The notes under the pieces were generated by a model. The model searched no databases, had not been told where the DNA came from, and was given only the letters and a program-made list of their open reading frames with translations. DNA of 64,000 bases from Bacteroidota bacterium (GTDB lineage Bacteria; Bacteroidota; Bacteroidia; AKYH767-A; 2013-40CM-41-45). Each line of letters starts with the position of its first letter. Position 1 is the stretch's first letter. Shown here in pieces: positions 1 to 9,825 of this stretch. Made by a program: the position numbers and the translations under genes. Location of the stretch: NCBI GenBank assembly GCA_016713765.1, contig JADJON010000001.1, positions 372,001 through 436,000 on the forward strand, given 5' to 3'.

Positions 1-1
1 T

Positions 2-745
2 GTCGTCGACCAACTGGTGAAGCACTATCCCGGCGTACAGGCGGTGAACGGGATCAGCTTCGAGGTGCACGAAGGCGAGATCTTCGGGCTCCTCGGACCC
101 AACGGCGCGGGCAAGACGACCACACTGGAGATCATCGAAACGCTGCGCGAAAAAACCGCGGGCAGTGTACGCGTCTGCGGCTACGACGTTGACCGCGACG
201 TGAACGAGATCAAGCAGCGCATCGGCGTGCAGTTGCAGGCCGCGGGCTATTATCCAAGCCTTACCCTGATCGAACTCCTCCGCTTGTTCTCCGGCCTGTA
301 CAACGTCACCATCGATCCGATGGAGATGCTCCGACGGGTCGGGCTGGAAGACAAAGGCAAGGCGAAATACAAAGAACTTTCCGGGGGACAGAAACAGCGG
401 TTCAGCATTTGTACCACGCTGATCAACCGGCCGCAGGTGGTATTCCTGGACGAACCAACGACCGGACTCGATCCGCAGGCGCGCCGCAACCTGTGGGAGC
501 TCATCCGCGAGATCCGGCAGCAGGGTACCACCGTGGTGATCACCACGCATTACATGGACGAGGCCGAGAATCTTTGCGACCGGGTAGCCATTGTGGAGAA
601 AGGCCGCATCATCGCGCTCGATACCCCGGACCGGCTGATCGATCAATTGGTGGCGAGTGGCTTCGAGCGTCCGCGCGAAGTGAAGAAAGCCAATCTGGAA
701 GACGTATTCCTGTCGCTCACCGGACACAGCTGGAGGGACCAATAA
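2..745 (+). CDS. ABC transporter ATP-binding protein (5' end cut by window edge)
   Basis: Nucleotide-binding subunit that would power the permease encoded next. The reading frame is open to the window edge, so the true start lies upstream; a GTG at 17 is in frame but the residues before it (VVDQL) already fit the usual first beta strand. Visible motifs in order: Walker A GPNGAGKTT, signature LSGGQKQR, Walker B VVFLDEPTTGLDP and the H-loop ITTHYMDEAE. The protein is a single ABC domain with a short tail ending in a KKANLEDVFLSLTG segment typical of the CcmA/DrrA/Nod class of exporter ATPases. The stop is separated by one base from the ATG of the permease, so the two are co-transcribed. Substrate (drug, lipid or other export cargo) cannot be told. 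Confidence 0.93.
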   Translation, partial: VVDQLVKHYPGVQAVNGISFEVHEGEIFGLLGPNGAGKTTTLEIIETLREKTAGSVRVCGYDVDRDVNEIKQRIGVQLQAAGYYPSLTLIELLRLFSGLYNVTIDPMEMLRRVGLEDKGKAKYKELSGGQKQRFSICTTLINRPQVVFLDEPTTGLDPQARRNLWELIREIRQQGTTVVITTHYMDEAENLCDRVAIVEKGRIIALDTPDRLIDQLVASGFERPREVKKANLEDVFLSLTGHSWRDQ

Positions 746-746
746 G

Positions 747-1892
747 ATGAACGCCCCACAACAACCCCGGTACAATCAACTGAAGGCGATGCTGGCCATC
801 AGCAAGGCCAGCCTGCGTTCGATCTCGCGCAGTCCTTCTGCGGTGATCTTCAGCATCGGATTTCCGCTGGTGTTCATCGTCGTGTTCGGATTCATCCGCG
901 GCAACTCCATCCGGCTCGATGTTGGCGTAGCGCTCACCTGCGATACCACCAACGTGATCTACCGCACGGTGGCGCAGTTGCCGAACATCCGGCTCAAGAG
1001 CGGCCTGCCGCAGGAACAATTGGACGATCAATTGATCAAAGGACGCATTGACGCGGTATTGAATATTCACCCAAGCGATACGGTGCGTGTGGTGGAGGTC
1101 ATCACTTCGCTCGCGTCGCGGGAGAAAGGCATGTTCGTCAAGTCGGTGCTCACCAACCTCATCGACAAAGGCAACCTGGCGCACTTCCGTTCGGCGGGTT
1201 CGGTTTTCGATTCGTTGATTGTCGCCAGAAACGGAGAACATGAACCACTGGCCGAGTTGCGGGAGTCGGAAGTGAACGGTCGGGAGTATAAGATGATCGA
1301 CTTCGTGCTACCGGGTCAGTTAGGATTTTCCATTCTCAGCGCCGGCGTGTTCGGAACCGCCTTCGTGTTCTTCTCGCTGCGTCAGACGCTGGTGTTGAAA
1401 CGCTTTTTCGCGACCCCGATTCGTCGTACCTACATCGTATTGGGCGAAGCCCTGAGCCGGCTTGTCTTCCAGCTTGCCGGCGCGATGGTGATCATCGTGC
1501 TGGGTAAATACGCTTTCGGATTTACCCTGATCAACGGCTGGACCACCTTCCTGACCATGCTCTTGTTGTCGGCGATCGGTTTGGTGGTGTTCATGGGCTT
1601 CGGTTTCGTCGTCTCCGGCCTTGCGCGCAACGAAAGCACGATTCCTCCTATTGCCAACATCATTACCCTTCCCCAGTTCCTGCTCAGCGGCACGTTCTTC
1701 CCCGTTGATGCCTTTCCGGGCTGGTTACAGAAGATCGCGAACGTCTTGCCCCTGACCTGGCTGAACGACGCCCTGCGCAAGATTGCCTTTGAGGGAGCCG
1801 GTTTTGGCGATATTTCGACCCACCTGCTGGTCATATTAGCCTGGGGAATCGTCGTGTATGCCGCCGCGGTGCGGGTTTTCCGTTGGGAATAG
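747..1892 (+). CDS. ABC-2 type transporter permease
   Basis: 381-residue membrane subunit of the exporter, one base downstream of the ATPase stop. It has the ABC-2 (type V exporter) layout: one N-terminal membrane helix (about residues 30-50, SAVIFSIGFPLVFIVVFGFI), a soluble extracytoplasmic stretch of roughly 150 residues, then five hydrophobic helices in the C-terminal half, including the LPQFLLSGTFFPVDAFPGWLQ loop seen in DrrB/YhhJ-like permeases. The family moves drugs, lipids or polysaccharide precursors; nothing here fixes the cargo. The next gene starts after 71 bases with its own signal peptide, so the operon probably ends here. Confidence 0.92.
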   Translation: MNAPQQPRYNQLKAMLAISKASLRSISRSPSAVIFSIGFPLVFIVVFGFIRGNSIRLDVGVALTCDTTNVIYRTVAQLPNIRLKSGLPQEQLDDQLIKGRIDAVLNIHPSDTVRVVEVITSLASREKGMFVKSVLTNLIDKGNLAHFRSAGSVFDSLIVARNGEHEPLAELRESEVNGREYKMIDFVLPGQLGFSILSAGVFGTAFVFFSLRQTLVLKRFFATPIRRTYIVLGEALSRLVFQLAGAMVIIVLGKYAFGFTLINGWTTFLTMLLLSAIGLVVFMGFGFVVSGLARNESTIPPIANIITLPQFLLSGTFFPVDAFPGWLQKIANVLPLTWLNDALRKIAFEGAGFGDISTHLLVILAWGIVVYAAAVRVFRWE

Positions 1893-1963
1893 GACAAAAC
1901 GGTGTCACTTTTCCTTCACCTTTACGTATCTTGGTCGAAGGTAAAACCCTCTCCCGCAGTATC

Positions 1964-4900
1964 ATGTCCCCCCTTTGGCGTTACTCTTACCGGAGTATCG
2001 TATTGTTTCTTGCCCTTTTTCTTCCGGGCAATCTTTTAGCCCAACTGGGAAAGGACGGCGCCAAAACCGTCACGGCAGCCGGCACCATCGTCAACGAGTA
2101 CACCACACTGACCGCCGACGCCCTGGCTGGAACCTCCATGCTGACGGTTACCAGTAGTTCGTTGAATACGAACGGACGATTTCCTGCAGCACTTGCGCCG
2201 GGCGATCTAGTTTTCATCATACAGATTCAGGGCGCGAGCATGACCTCGCCCGACGATTCCACCTACGGAACGATCATCTCGATGGGCAACTGTGGAAGGC
2301 AGGAGCTCGCGGAGGTTGCGGCCGTTCCGACCGCTACATCGATTCAACTTTCCTGCGCCCTGCAGAACTCGTACACCTGGGTTGGTCGCGCACAAGTGGT
2401 GCGCGTGCCGCGCTATGCTTCGATTACGATCAACAGCGGCGGCATTCTTACCTGTCCGAATTGGAACGGAAGTACCGGAGGCGTGCTGGCACTGGAAGTA
2501 CAGGGCAACACGGTCATCAACTCCGGCGGACGAATCGATGTCACCGGTCTTGGATTTCGCGGAGGCCAGTTGCTCGACAACAACAGTTGGTACGGCGTAG
2601 GCAACCATCGTTGGCCGACTGACGATTACGGTGCCGAGAAAGGCGAAGGCGTCCTGGGTTACCAGGTGGATTACGATATGTTCGGAGGACGTTACTGTCG
2701 TGGCGCGGCGATCAACGCCGGCGGCGGCGGGAACGGACACAATGCCGGCGGTGGCGGCGGTGGTAATGCCGGCAACCCGGCGAACTGGACCGGCAGCGGC
2801 AACCCGGATGTTTCGAACGCGGCCTGGGCGGCGGCCTGGAACCTCGAGTATAGCGGCTTTGCCGGTTCAACATCTTCCGGTGGAGGACGCGGAGGTTATA
2901 CGTTTAGCAGCTCGGATCAGAATGCGCTCACGCTACCGCCCTTCAATAGCACCTGGGGCGGCGATCAGCGCCGTAACAATGGCGGCATGGGAGGTCGTCC
3001 GCTGGATTACTCCACCGGCAGGATTTTCCTCGGCGGTGGCGGCGGTTCTGGTGACCAGAACGATTCAAAGGGCGGTCCGGGCGGTAATGGCGGCGGACTC
3101 GCGTATTTATTTTCATTCGGAGATGTCAGTGGCGCCGGAGAGATCCGCGCCAACGGCAGCAATGGCGTCAGCACCTCGACGAGCAACGGTACTGACGGTG
3201 CCGGCGGCGGCGGCGCGGGTGGTACCGTGGTGCTCAGGGCCGGCGGCACGGTGTCCGGCGTTTCTATTTCTGCGAATGGCGGCAACGGCGGCAACCAAAC
3301 GGTCAACATCCTGAATCTCGAAGCCGAGGGTCCGGGTGGCGGCGGCGGTGGCGGTTATATCGGCATTGCTTCAGGCGCTCCGACACGCACGGCGAATGGC
3401 GGAGCCAACGGCACGACCAACTCCAGAAGCCTGACGGAGTTTCCACCGAACGGCGCGACCAAGGGCGGCGCGGGCTTACCCAATGAAACCGTACCCGGCT
3501 ACAAGTTCATCTATACTCCGCTCGTGATTTGTCCGGGCAACACGGCCACGATCAATGTCGTCACCAGCGGTACACCGCCGGCAACCATTTCCTACCAATG
3601 GTACACACAAGCCGTTGGCGGAGTGCCGACGGGTTTCAGCGGAGTATCATACACGACACCGCCACTTTTTGCAACCGACACCTTCTATGCCGCCGTTTGT
3701 CCGGGGCATTATCGTTATCCGTTCATCGTACAGGTGGATGCGATGACGGCCTCGTTCACACCGCCTTCGGGTTGTACCGGACAATCGCTGAGCTTTTCCG
3801 GTACCGGAACGAGTTCCATGAGTACCATCAGCGGTTACAGCTGGAACTTCGGCGACGGAAGTCCGGCGAGTAATTCGCAGAATACGACGCACACCTATTC
3901 GTCATCCGGAAACTATACGGTAACGCTGACCGTCACGAACGCCAGCGGTTGCACGATGACCTCGACGCAGACCGTCGCTGTCTCCGCACCGCCGGTCATC
4001 TCCGTTACTCCCTCGGTAACCTCCGGTTGTGGTCCATTGTCCGTCAATTTCTCCAACAGCACGACCGGCGCGACCGGTTATAGCTGGAACTTTGGTGATG
4101 GATCACCGACATCGACCGCCACCAGTCCGACGTACGTTTATACCAGTAACGGAACCTACACGGTGACGATGACGGCCACCAACGCTTCGGGTTGCAGCGC
4201 GACGTATACCGGCACGAACCTGATCAGTGTTGCCAATGGGCCGACCGCGTCCTTCAGCAACGCAACTCCGTCGATCTGCCTTGGCGACACGATTCGCTTT
4301 TCGAATCTGTCGACCGCCAACGGCACGCCGATCTCCGGCTATAGCTGGGATTTCGACGACGGCACACCCGCCTCAACGCAAACCAGTCCCACGCACATTT
4401 ACACGAGCCCCGGGACCTACGCAGTCACGCTGACCACATCGGCCGGTGTTTGCAGCGACGATACCACGATCAACGTGACGGTCAATCCCGCGCCTGTGGC
4501 GGCCTTCACGGCCCCCACGACCACGGGCTGCGGCAGTCTGGCTGTTGCCTTCAACAACACCACGACGGGATCGCCGGTCTACACCTGGAATTTCGGTGAC
4601 GGCACCACGAGCGCGCTGAGCGCCCCGACTCACACCTTCTCCACGCCCGGCACGTATACCGTTACCCTCATCGCTACACAGGGAAGTTGCGCGGACACGC
4701 TCATCAGGAGCGCGTACATCACCGTGAATGCGCAACCCACCGCGTCCTTCAGCAGTTCCGCTACGGCGGTTTGTCTGGGCGACACGGTGTTCTTCACGAA
4801 CCTATCGTCGGGTAATGGCGGAACGATCACCGGTTACGCCTGGGATTTCGATGATGGGAATACATCAACAGCCACACAGCCCTTCCATCTGTACACCGCT

Positions 4901-7690
4901 AGCGGAACCTATGCTGTGCTGCTCACCACCGCAACCGCGAACTGTTCGGATGACACAACGATCAGCGTTGTCGTCAACCCCGCGCCGGTAGCATCATTCT
5001 CCACAGCGACCACTTCCGGCTGCACACCGCTGACGGTCGCTTTCACAAACACGACCACCGGATCACCCGGCTACAACTGGAGCTTCGGCGACGGCGGCAC
5101 CAGCACCGGCACTACCCCATCGCATACGTACACGGCCAGCGGAACCTATACGGTGACCCTGATCGCGACGCAGGGAAGTTGTGCCGACACACTGGTGCAA
5201 ACCAATTACATCCAGGTTTCACCGGCGCCGACCGCCTCCTTCACCCCTTCTGCGACAGCGGTCTGCCTGGGCGATGTTATCAGTTTCACCGACGGATCTT
5301 CTTCCGGAGGCGGCACGATTGTCAGTTATCAGTGGGATTATGACGACGGCAACACCGGCAGCGGCACCAGCGTCACGCACACCTATACCGCCGCCGGGAA
5401 TTACAACGTCACGCTGTCGGTCAGCACCGGCGGATGCGTGGACGATACCGTGATCGCGGTTGCCGTGAATCCCGCGCCGGTTGCGGCTTTCAGCGCGACC
5501 ACCACCACCGGCTGCGCGCCCCTCACGGTGAGTTTCACCAATAACACGAGTGGGTCGCCGGCGTATAGTTGGACTTTCGGCGACGGCGGCAGCGCTACTA
5601 CCGCGAGTCCGTCGCACACCTATACCGCCACCGGCACCTATACCGTGACCCTGATTGCCACGCAGGGAAGCTGCGCCGACACCTTGGTGCGCACGAGTTA
5701 CATTACGATCGCGACAACGCCCACCGCTTCTTTCAACACCTCCAATGTTTGCCTTGGTGATCCGGTAAGTTTTTCGAACAGCAGTTTGGGTAATGGATCT
5801 CCGATCACCGGCTATACCTGGGACTTCGGCGACGGCTCTTCCCCGAGCACCTCCGCCTCGCCCACGCACAACTATGCCGGGGCCGGAACATTTGCCGTTA
5901 CACTCACGGCCGACAACGGGAGCTGTAACGACGACACGACGATCAGTGTGACGATCAGTCCGGCACCTGTGGCCGCGATCAGCGCCTCTTCGCTCAGCGG
6001 CTGTGCGCCATTGGCGGTTAACTTCAGCAACACCACTACCGGCTCGCCCTCCTACTCCTGGGCCTTTGGTGACGGCGGCACTTCTGCGGCGAACAGCCCA
6101 TCGCATACTTATACAATTGGCGGCACGTTTCCGGTGCAACTGATCGCGACACAGGGAAGTTGTGCGGATACCGCGAGCCTGTCGATTACCGTCACCCCAA
6201 CACCCATTGCATCATTTACCACCGCCAATGTTTGTCAGGGTGATTCGGTTCGACTAAACAATACCAGTGGCTTCCCGGGCTCTCCTTCGAACAGTATCAG
6301 CTGGACCTTTGGTGACGGCGGCACGAGCAACCTTGGTTCTCCCGCGCATTTTTACGCGAATGCCGGGACGTACACCGTCTTGCTGGATATTGCGAACGCG
6401 GCCGGTTGTCATGATACCACCAGTGCACTCGTCACCGTCAATCCGGCACCGGTTGTACAGTATGCCGCCAGTGCGTTGACGGGATGTGATCAACTGACCG
6501 TGAATTTCACCAACAGCACTACCGGCGCGGTAGCGTATAGCTGGTTGTTTGGCGATGGCGGAACATCATCGGCCAATCAACCGTCGCACACCTATACGGC
6601 CCCCGGTACCTATACGGTGGTTCAAACGGCAACATCCGACAGCGGTTGTACGGCGTCCCGCGCATCGCTCAACATGATCACGGTTCGTGCAACACCACAG
6701 GCATCGTTTACAGCTTCCTCTCAGAGCATTTGCAAGGACGCGTGTATTTCCTTTACGGGTCAGGCCTCCGCACCGGTGAATAGCTGGAGTTGGAGTTTTA
6801 GCGGCGGACAACCCGCGGCCGCGAGTGTTCAATCGCCCGCCCAGGTTTGCTATCCGATTACCGGGGATTATGCCGTAACGCTGGTGGTCAGCGACGGGTT
6901 CTGCAGCGACACACTGACGCAACCGCAATTCATCACGGTAGCGGATTGTTCCCAAATGCCGGTAGCGGATTTTCGTTCGAGTGACACCACGATCTGCGCG
7001 GGCGACTGTATCGATTTCGTCAGCCTGTCTCTGAACGCAACCAACTGGAACTGGACCTTCCAGGGTGCCAATACGGCAACCTCAACGATCGAAAGCCCGA
7101 CGGGAATCTGTTATCCCAACGCAGGCATTTACCCGGTGAAGTTGATTGTCCAGAATCTTTCAGGACGCGACACCCTGGAGGTGCTGAACTTTATCACCGT
7201 GCACGCGTTGCCCGCGACTCCGGGTTTTTCGCAGGCGGGCAATGTGTTGACCGCTCCGGCGGCGACCGCTTACCAATGGTATTTCAACGGCATCGCGATA
7301 TCCGGCGCGAATGGTCAAACCTATACGGCAACGCTATCGGGTAATTACGCGGTAGAAGTATTCGACGCGAATGGCTGTTCGGCCATTTCACCCGCAAAAG
7401 CCGTGACGCTTGTAGGTATCGACGAGCTGCAATCGCTCGGCATGGTTTTCCACGTCTACCCGAACCCGCTGCAGGAAAGCCTTCATGTGTTGATCCATGC
7501 GGAGCGCAAGCTGGATTACCGGATCCGGGTGCAAGATTTGCTTGGGCAAACACTGATTTTCGAGACAGGAACCCTCCTGCCCGGGGACGAAACCCTGCGC
7601 TTTTCTTCCGCGGATTGGGCCGCGGGTGTTTACTGGGTCATCATAGAGGCTGAAAACCGCTTGTCGGCCCGCATGGTGGTTCGCCCCTAA
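1964..7690 (+). CDS. Giant Gly-rich, multi-PKD domain surface protein with T9SS sorting domain
   Basis: Predicted secreted protein of 1908 residues. The start at 1964 is chosen because it directly precedes a signal peptide (YRSIVLFLALFLPGNLLAQ); the frame is open further upstream without a better start. After about 200 residues there is a Gly/Asn-rich segment (nt about 2700-3500, runs of GGGG), then 12 clear PKD domains, each with the W-x-F-G/D-DG motif and a final T-Y-T-V-T-L strand, followed by two divergent PKD-like domains with SWSWSF and NWNWTF. From about nt 4240 to 6200 the domains alternate in two types (see findings). The last ~80 residues (VYPNPLQESLHV ... WAAGVYWVIIEAE) are a type A T9SS sorting domain. 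Likely cell-surface or extracellular adhesin; the ligand is unknown. Confidence 0.9.
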   Translation: MSPLWRYSYRSIVLFLALFLPGNLLAQLGKDGAKTVTAAGTIVNEYTTLTADALAGTSMLTVTSSSLNTNGRFPAALAPGDLVFIIQIQGASMTSPDDSTYGTIISMGNCGRQELAEVAAVPTATSIQLSCALQNSYTWVGRAQVVRVPRYASITINSGGILTCPNWNGSTGGVLALEVQGNTVINSGGRIDVTGLGFRGGQLLDNNSWYGVGNHRWPTDDYGAEKGEGVLGYQVDYDMFGGRYCRGAAINAGGGGNGHNAGGGGGGNAGNPANWTGSGNPDVSNAAWAAAWNLEYSGFAGSTSSGGGRGGYTFSSSDQNALTLPPFNSTWGGDQRRNNGGMGGRPLDYSTGRIFLGGGGGSGDQNDSKGGPGGNGGGLAYLFSFGDVSGAGEIRANGSNGVSTSTSNGTDGAGGGGAGGTVVLRAGGTVSGVSISANGGNGGNQTVNILNLEAEGPGGGGGGGYIGIASGAPTRTANGGANGTTNSRSLTEFPPNGATKGGAGLPNETVPGYKFIYTPLVICPGNTATINVVTSGTPPATISYQWYTQAVGGVPTGFSGVSYTTPPLFATDTFYAAVCPGHYRYPFIVQVDAMTASFTPPSGCTGQSLSFSGTGTSSMSTISGYSWNFGDGSPASNSQNTTHTYSSSGNYTVTLTVTNASGCTMTSTQTVAVSAPPVISVTPSVTSGCGPLSVNFSNSTTGATGYSWNFGDGSPTSTATSPTYVYTSNGTYTVTMTATNASGCSATYTGTNLISVANGPTASFSNATPSICLGDTIRFSNLSTANGTPISGYSWDFDDGTPASTQTSPTHIYTSPGTYAVTLTTSAGVCSDDTTINVTVNPAPVAAFTAPTTTGCGSLAVAFNNTTTGSPVYTWNFGDGTTSALSAPTHTFSTPGTYTVTLIATQGSCADTLIRSAYITVNAQPTASFSSSATAVCLGDTVFFTNLSSGNGGTITGYAWDFDDGNTSTATQPFHLYTASGTYAVLLTTATANCSDDTTISVVVNPAPVASFSTATTSGCTPLTVAFTNTTTGSPGYNWSFGDGGTSTGTTPSHTYTASGTYTVTLIATQGSCADTLVQTNYIQVSPAPTASFTPSATAVCLGDVISFTDGSSSGGGTIVSYQWDYDDGNTGSGTSVTHTYTAAGNYNVTLSVSTGGCVDDTVIAVAVNPAPVAAFSATTTTGCAPLTVSFTNNTSGSPAYSWTFGDGGSATTASPSHTYTATGTYTVTLIATQGSCADTLVRTSYITIATTPTASFNTSNVCLGDPVSFSNSSLGNGSPITGYTWDFGDGSSPSTSASPTHNYAGAGTFAVTLTADNGSCNDDTTISVTISPAPVAAISASSLSGCAPLAVNFSNTTTGSPSYSWAFGDGGTSAANSPSHTYTIGGTFPVQLIATQGSCADTASLSITVTPTPIASFTTANVCQGDSVRLNNTSGFPGSPSNSISWTFGDGGTSNLGSPAHFYANAGTYTVLLDIANAAGCHDTTSALVTVNPAPVVQYAASALTGCDQLTVNFTNSTTGAVAYSWLFGDGGTSSANQPSHTYTAPGTYTVVQTATSDSGCTASRASLNMITVRATPQASFTASSQSICKDACISFTGQASAPVNSWSWSFSGGQPAAASVQSPAQVCYPITGDYAVTLVVSDGFCSDTLTQPQFITVADCSQMPVADFRSSDTTICAGDCIDFVSLSLNATNWNWTFQGANTATSTIESPTGICYPNAGIYPVKLIVQNLSGRDTLEVLNFITVHALPATPGFSQAGNVLTAPAATAYQWYFNGIAISGANGQTYTATLSGNYAVEVFDANGCSAISPAKAVTLVGIDELQSLGMVFHVYPNPLQESLHVLIHAERKLDYRIRVQDLLGQTLIFETGTLLPGDETLRFSSADWAAGVYWVIIEAENRLSARMVVRP

Positions 7691-7701
7691 ACGGGCGTTC
7701 C

Positions 7702-7742
7702 AAAAACTGAACACTTTTTAGTTTTTCTTACAACTGTAAGAA
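7702..7742. promoter_or_regulatory. Two adjacent inverted repeats between the PKD gene and the TonB receptor gene
   Basis: AAAAACT (7702-7708) pairs with AGTTTTT (7720-7726), and this runs into the perfect dyad TTCTTACA-AC-TGTAAGAA (7725-7742). The first could act as a weak AT-only terminator for the upstream gene; the second, with 8-bp arms and a 2-nt centre, looks like a protein-binding operator. A third small dyad, TACCCT/AGGGTA at 7769-7786, follows. The TonB-dependent receptor starts at 7823. No regulator gene is obvious nearby. Confidence 0.35.
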
Positions 7743-7822
7743 GCGACCGCATTTCACCGGTTTGAATAGTACCCTCTGAATAGGGTAACGGGTATAATGG
7801 GAAATATCATTCCCGGAAGCCC

Positions 7823-9823
7823 ATGCCAGGAAACCGCCCTTTACAAATTGCCTTTGTACTGCTGTGTTTATGCTTCAGCGGCCATAGCGTTTTTGCCGAG
7901 AACCCCAATGCGGACAGCTCGTCGTTTTACAACCTGTCGCTTGAACAGTTGATGAACGTGGAAGTGACCGTTGCCTCCCAGGTAGCGATGACTGCCAAGG
8001 AGTCGCCCGGTGTCGTGACCGTCATTACCGAAGAAGAGCTTCGTCGATCGGGTTGTGATGACCTGATGGAATTGTTACAACGATTACCCGGCATTGACTT
8101 CGGCGTGGATGTGGAGGGAGTAGTCGGCATCGGCGTGCGTGGCAATTGGGGCCACGAGGGAAAAGTGTTGATGCTGATCGACGGACAGGAGATGAACGAA
8201 GAGCTCTTCTCCACGCTTCAGTTCGGTAGACACATGCCGCTTCAATTTGTTCGCCGTATCGAGATCATCCGCGGTCCTGGTTCCGCCATCTATGGTGGCA
8301 ATGCGGAGTACGCGGTGATCAACATCCAGACCACGCTCGATGAAAAGCGCGAAGGCATAACCGCCACCGCCAGTTATGGTCAGATGCAACGTGCGATGGC
8401 CGGTCGTTCCCTGGGAGTAGCTGGAGGCCATCGTATCGGTGAGTTGCACTGGAACTACCAGTTGCAGCAAGGCGAGTATAACCGCAGTGACCGGACCTAC
8501 CAGGACAACCTGGGAGATTCGTACGATATGAAGGAGAATTCCGACCTGTCGCACGGTTCCTTCGCGACCAGCTTCCTGTTCCGCGGTTTGCGTGTCAGCG
8601 GCATGCTGGACCGCTACCACACCCATCAGCGGGATGGTTATGAAGGCGCGTTGACACAGGCCTATCCGACCAATTTCGACTCCTGGTACCTCAACGCGAT
8701 GTACGAAAAGCGGCTGGGCGACAAATGGACGCTAAGTCCGGGCATACGAGTGAAGCAGGAGGCGCCATATAATTTTACCGGCACTTCAGCCGAAGACGAG
8801 TTTACCGCTTACGATCGGACGACCCTAAAGAAACGAGCGTTTGTCAACGCGCAATATGATTCCGGTGAGCGGTTCAACCTGAGCCTTGGCGCGAGCTATT
8901 ATCAACTCATTGCCCGAGACCGGAGAGACGACGGTTTGTTTTTCAATGGGAGCCCGAGTTTTTACATCGACAACGCGAGCGTGTTCGCACAGGCGATCAT
9001 CAAGACCCGACCCGCGAACATTACCCTGGGTGCGCGCTATAATTACAACAACCGGTTTGATCCGGCCTTCGTTCCGCGGATCGGTCTAAATCGCGTGCGC
9101 GACGGCTATCACGTGAAGTTGCTGTACAGCGCGGCCTTCAGAGCCCCCTCGGTCGAGAATATCGACGCCACCAGTGCGGGGATACGCCCGGAAAGCACCA
9201 CCGTGGCCGAGATCGAGGCCGGCGTCCGGATCACCCACGACACTTACCTCACGGCAAACCTTTACGATGTACAGACGAAAGACGTGATCGTTTTCTTTTA
9301 CGAGAACGAGAATGAAGACTCCTATCGTAACGCGGGCCGAACCGGCACACGTGGTGCGGAATTGGATTTCCGCTGGAAAACGAACTGGGGATACCTGTCG
9401 GTTTCTCACGCCTATTACACCTCTGATAAAGGAACCGGAGTCGAGGAGTATGTCGTGCCGGGCGTATCCGGTGTCCACCTGGCATTTCCGGCCCACAAGA
9501 GTGTTTGTTCAGCCAATGTTCGCCTGAGCGATCGCTTCAACATCACGCCGGCGGTTACGGGCATGTCCAAACGTTTTGGTGCCCGGTATAATCCGGATAA
9601 CGGTGAAGACGAAGCCGTGGAGTTTCGTCCGGTTGTCTATGCGGATTTGGCGATCAACGCCGAGCAATTCCTGCATGATCGCTTACGGTGTACGCTGACC
9701 TGCATCAACCTGTTCAACGAGCCGGTTGACTACCTGCAACCCTATAACAGCAACCACGCCCCCCTTCCCGGCCCCAGTCGCGAATTGCGCCTGCGCCTGA
9801 CCTATCGCTTTCTGAATAAGTAA
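7823..9823 (+). CDS. TonB-dependent outer membrane receptor
   Basis: 666-residue outer membrane receptor. A signal peptide (residues about 1-25, ending HSVFA) is followed by a short TonB-box region, a plug domain (about 50-165) with VVTVITEEELRRSGCDDLMELL, LMLIDGQEMNE and the VRRIEIIRGPGSAIYGGNAE strand, then a 22-strand-type barrel ending in LRLRLTYRFLNK with a near-terminal aromatic residue. It lacks the N-terminal carboxypeptidase-like domain and SusD partner of polysaccharide receptors and is short, more like small-ligand receptors. It lies 2 bases before the YfiR-like gene and the hybrid kinase, so it probably works as the surface input of a signalling system rather than only as an importer. 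Confidence 0.92.
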   Translation: MPGNRPLQIAFVLLCLCFSGHSVFAENPNADSSSFYNLSLEQLMNVEVTVASQVAMTAKESPGVVTVITEEELRRSGCDDLMELLQRLPGIDFGVDVEGVVGIGVRGNWGHEGKVLMLIDGQEMNEELFSTLQFGRHMPLQFVRRIEIIRGPGSAIYGGNAEYAVINIQTTLDEKREGITATASYGQMQRAMAGRSLGVAGGHRIGELHWNYQLQQGEYNRSDRTYQDNLGDSYDMKENSDLSHGSFATSFLFRGLRVSGMLDRYHTHQRDGYEGALTQAYPTNFDSWYLNAMYEKRLGDKWTLSPGIRVKQEAPYNFTGTSAEDEFTAYDRTTLKKRAFVNAQYDSGERFNLSLGASYYQLIARDRRDDGLFFNGSPSFYIDNASVFAQAIIKTRPANITLGARYNYNNRFDPAFVPRIGLNRVRDGYHVKLLYSAAFRAPSVENIDATSAGIRPESTTVAEIEAGVRITHDTYLTANLYDVQTKDVIVFFYENENEDSYRNAGRTGTRGAELDFRWKTNWGYLSVSHAYYTSDKGTGVEEYVVPGVSGVHLAFPAHKSVCSANVRLSDRFNITPAVTGMSKRFGARYNPDNGEDEAVEFRPVVYADLAINAEQFLHDRLRCTLTCINLFNEPVDYLQPYNSNHAPLPGPSRELRLRLTYRFLNK

Positions 9824-9825
9824 GC

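Noticed and set aside
2631..3314. 227-codon plus-strand ORF in another frame of the PKD gene
   Set aside because: Shadow of the Gly-rich coding region.
5219..6139. 306-codon minus-strand ORF inside the PKD gene
   Set aside because: Mirror frame of a GC-rich repetitive gene; Arg/Gly-rich composition and no recognisable domain.
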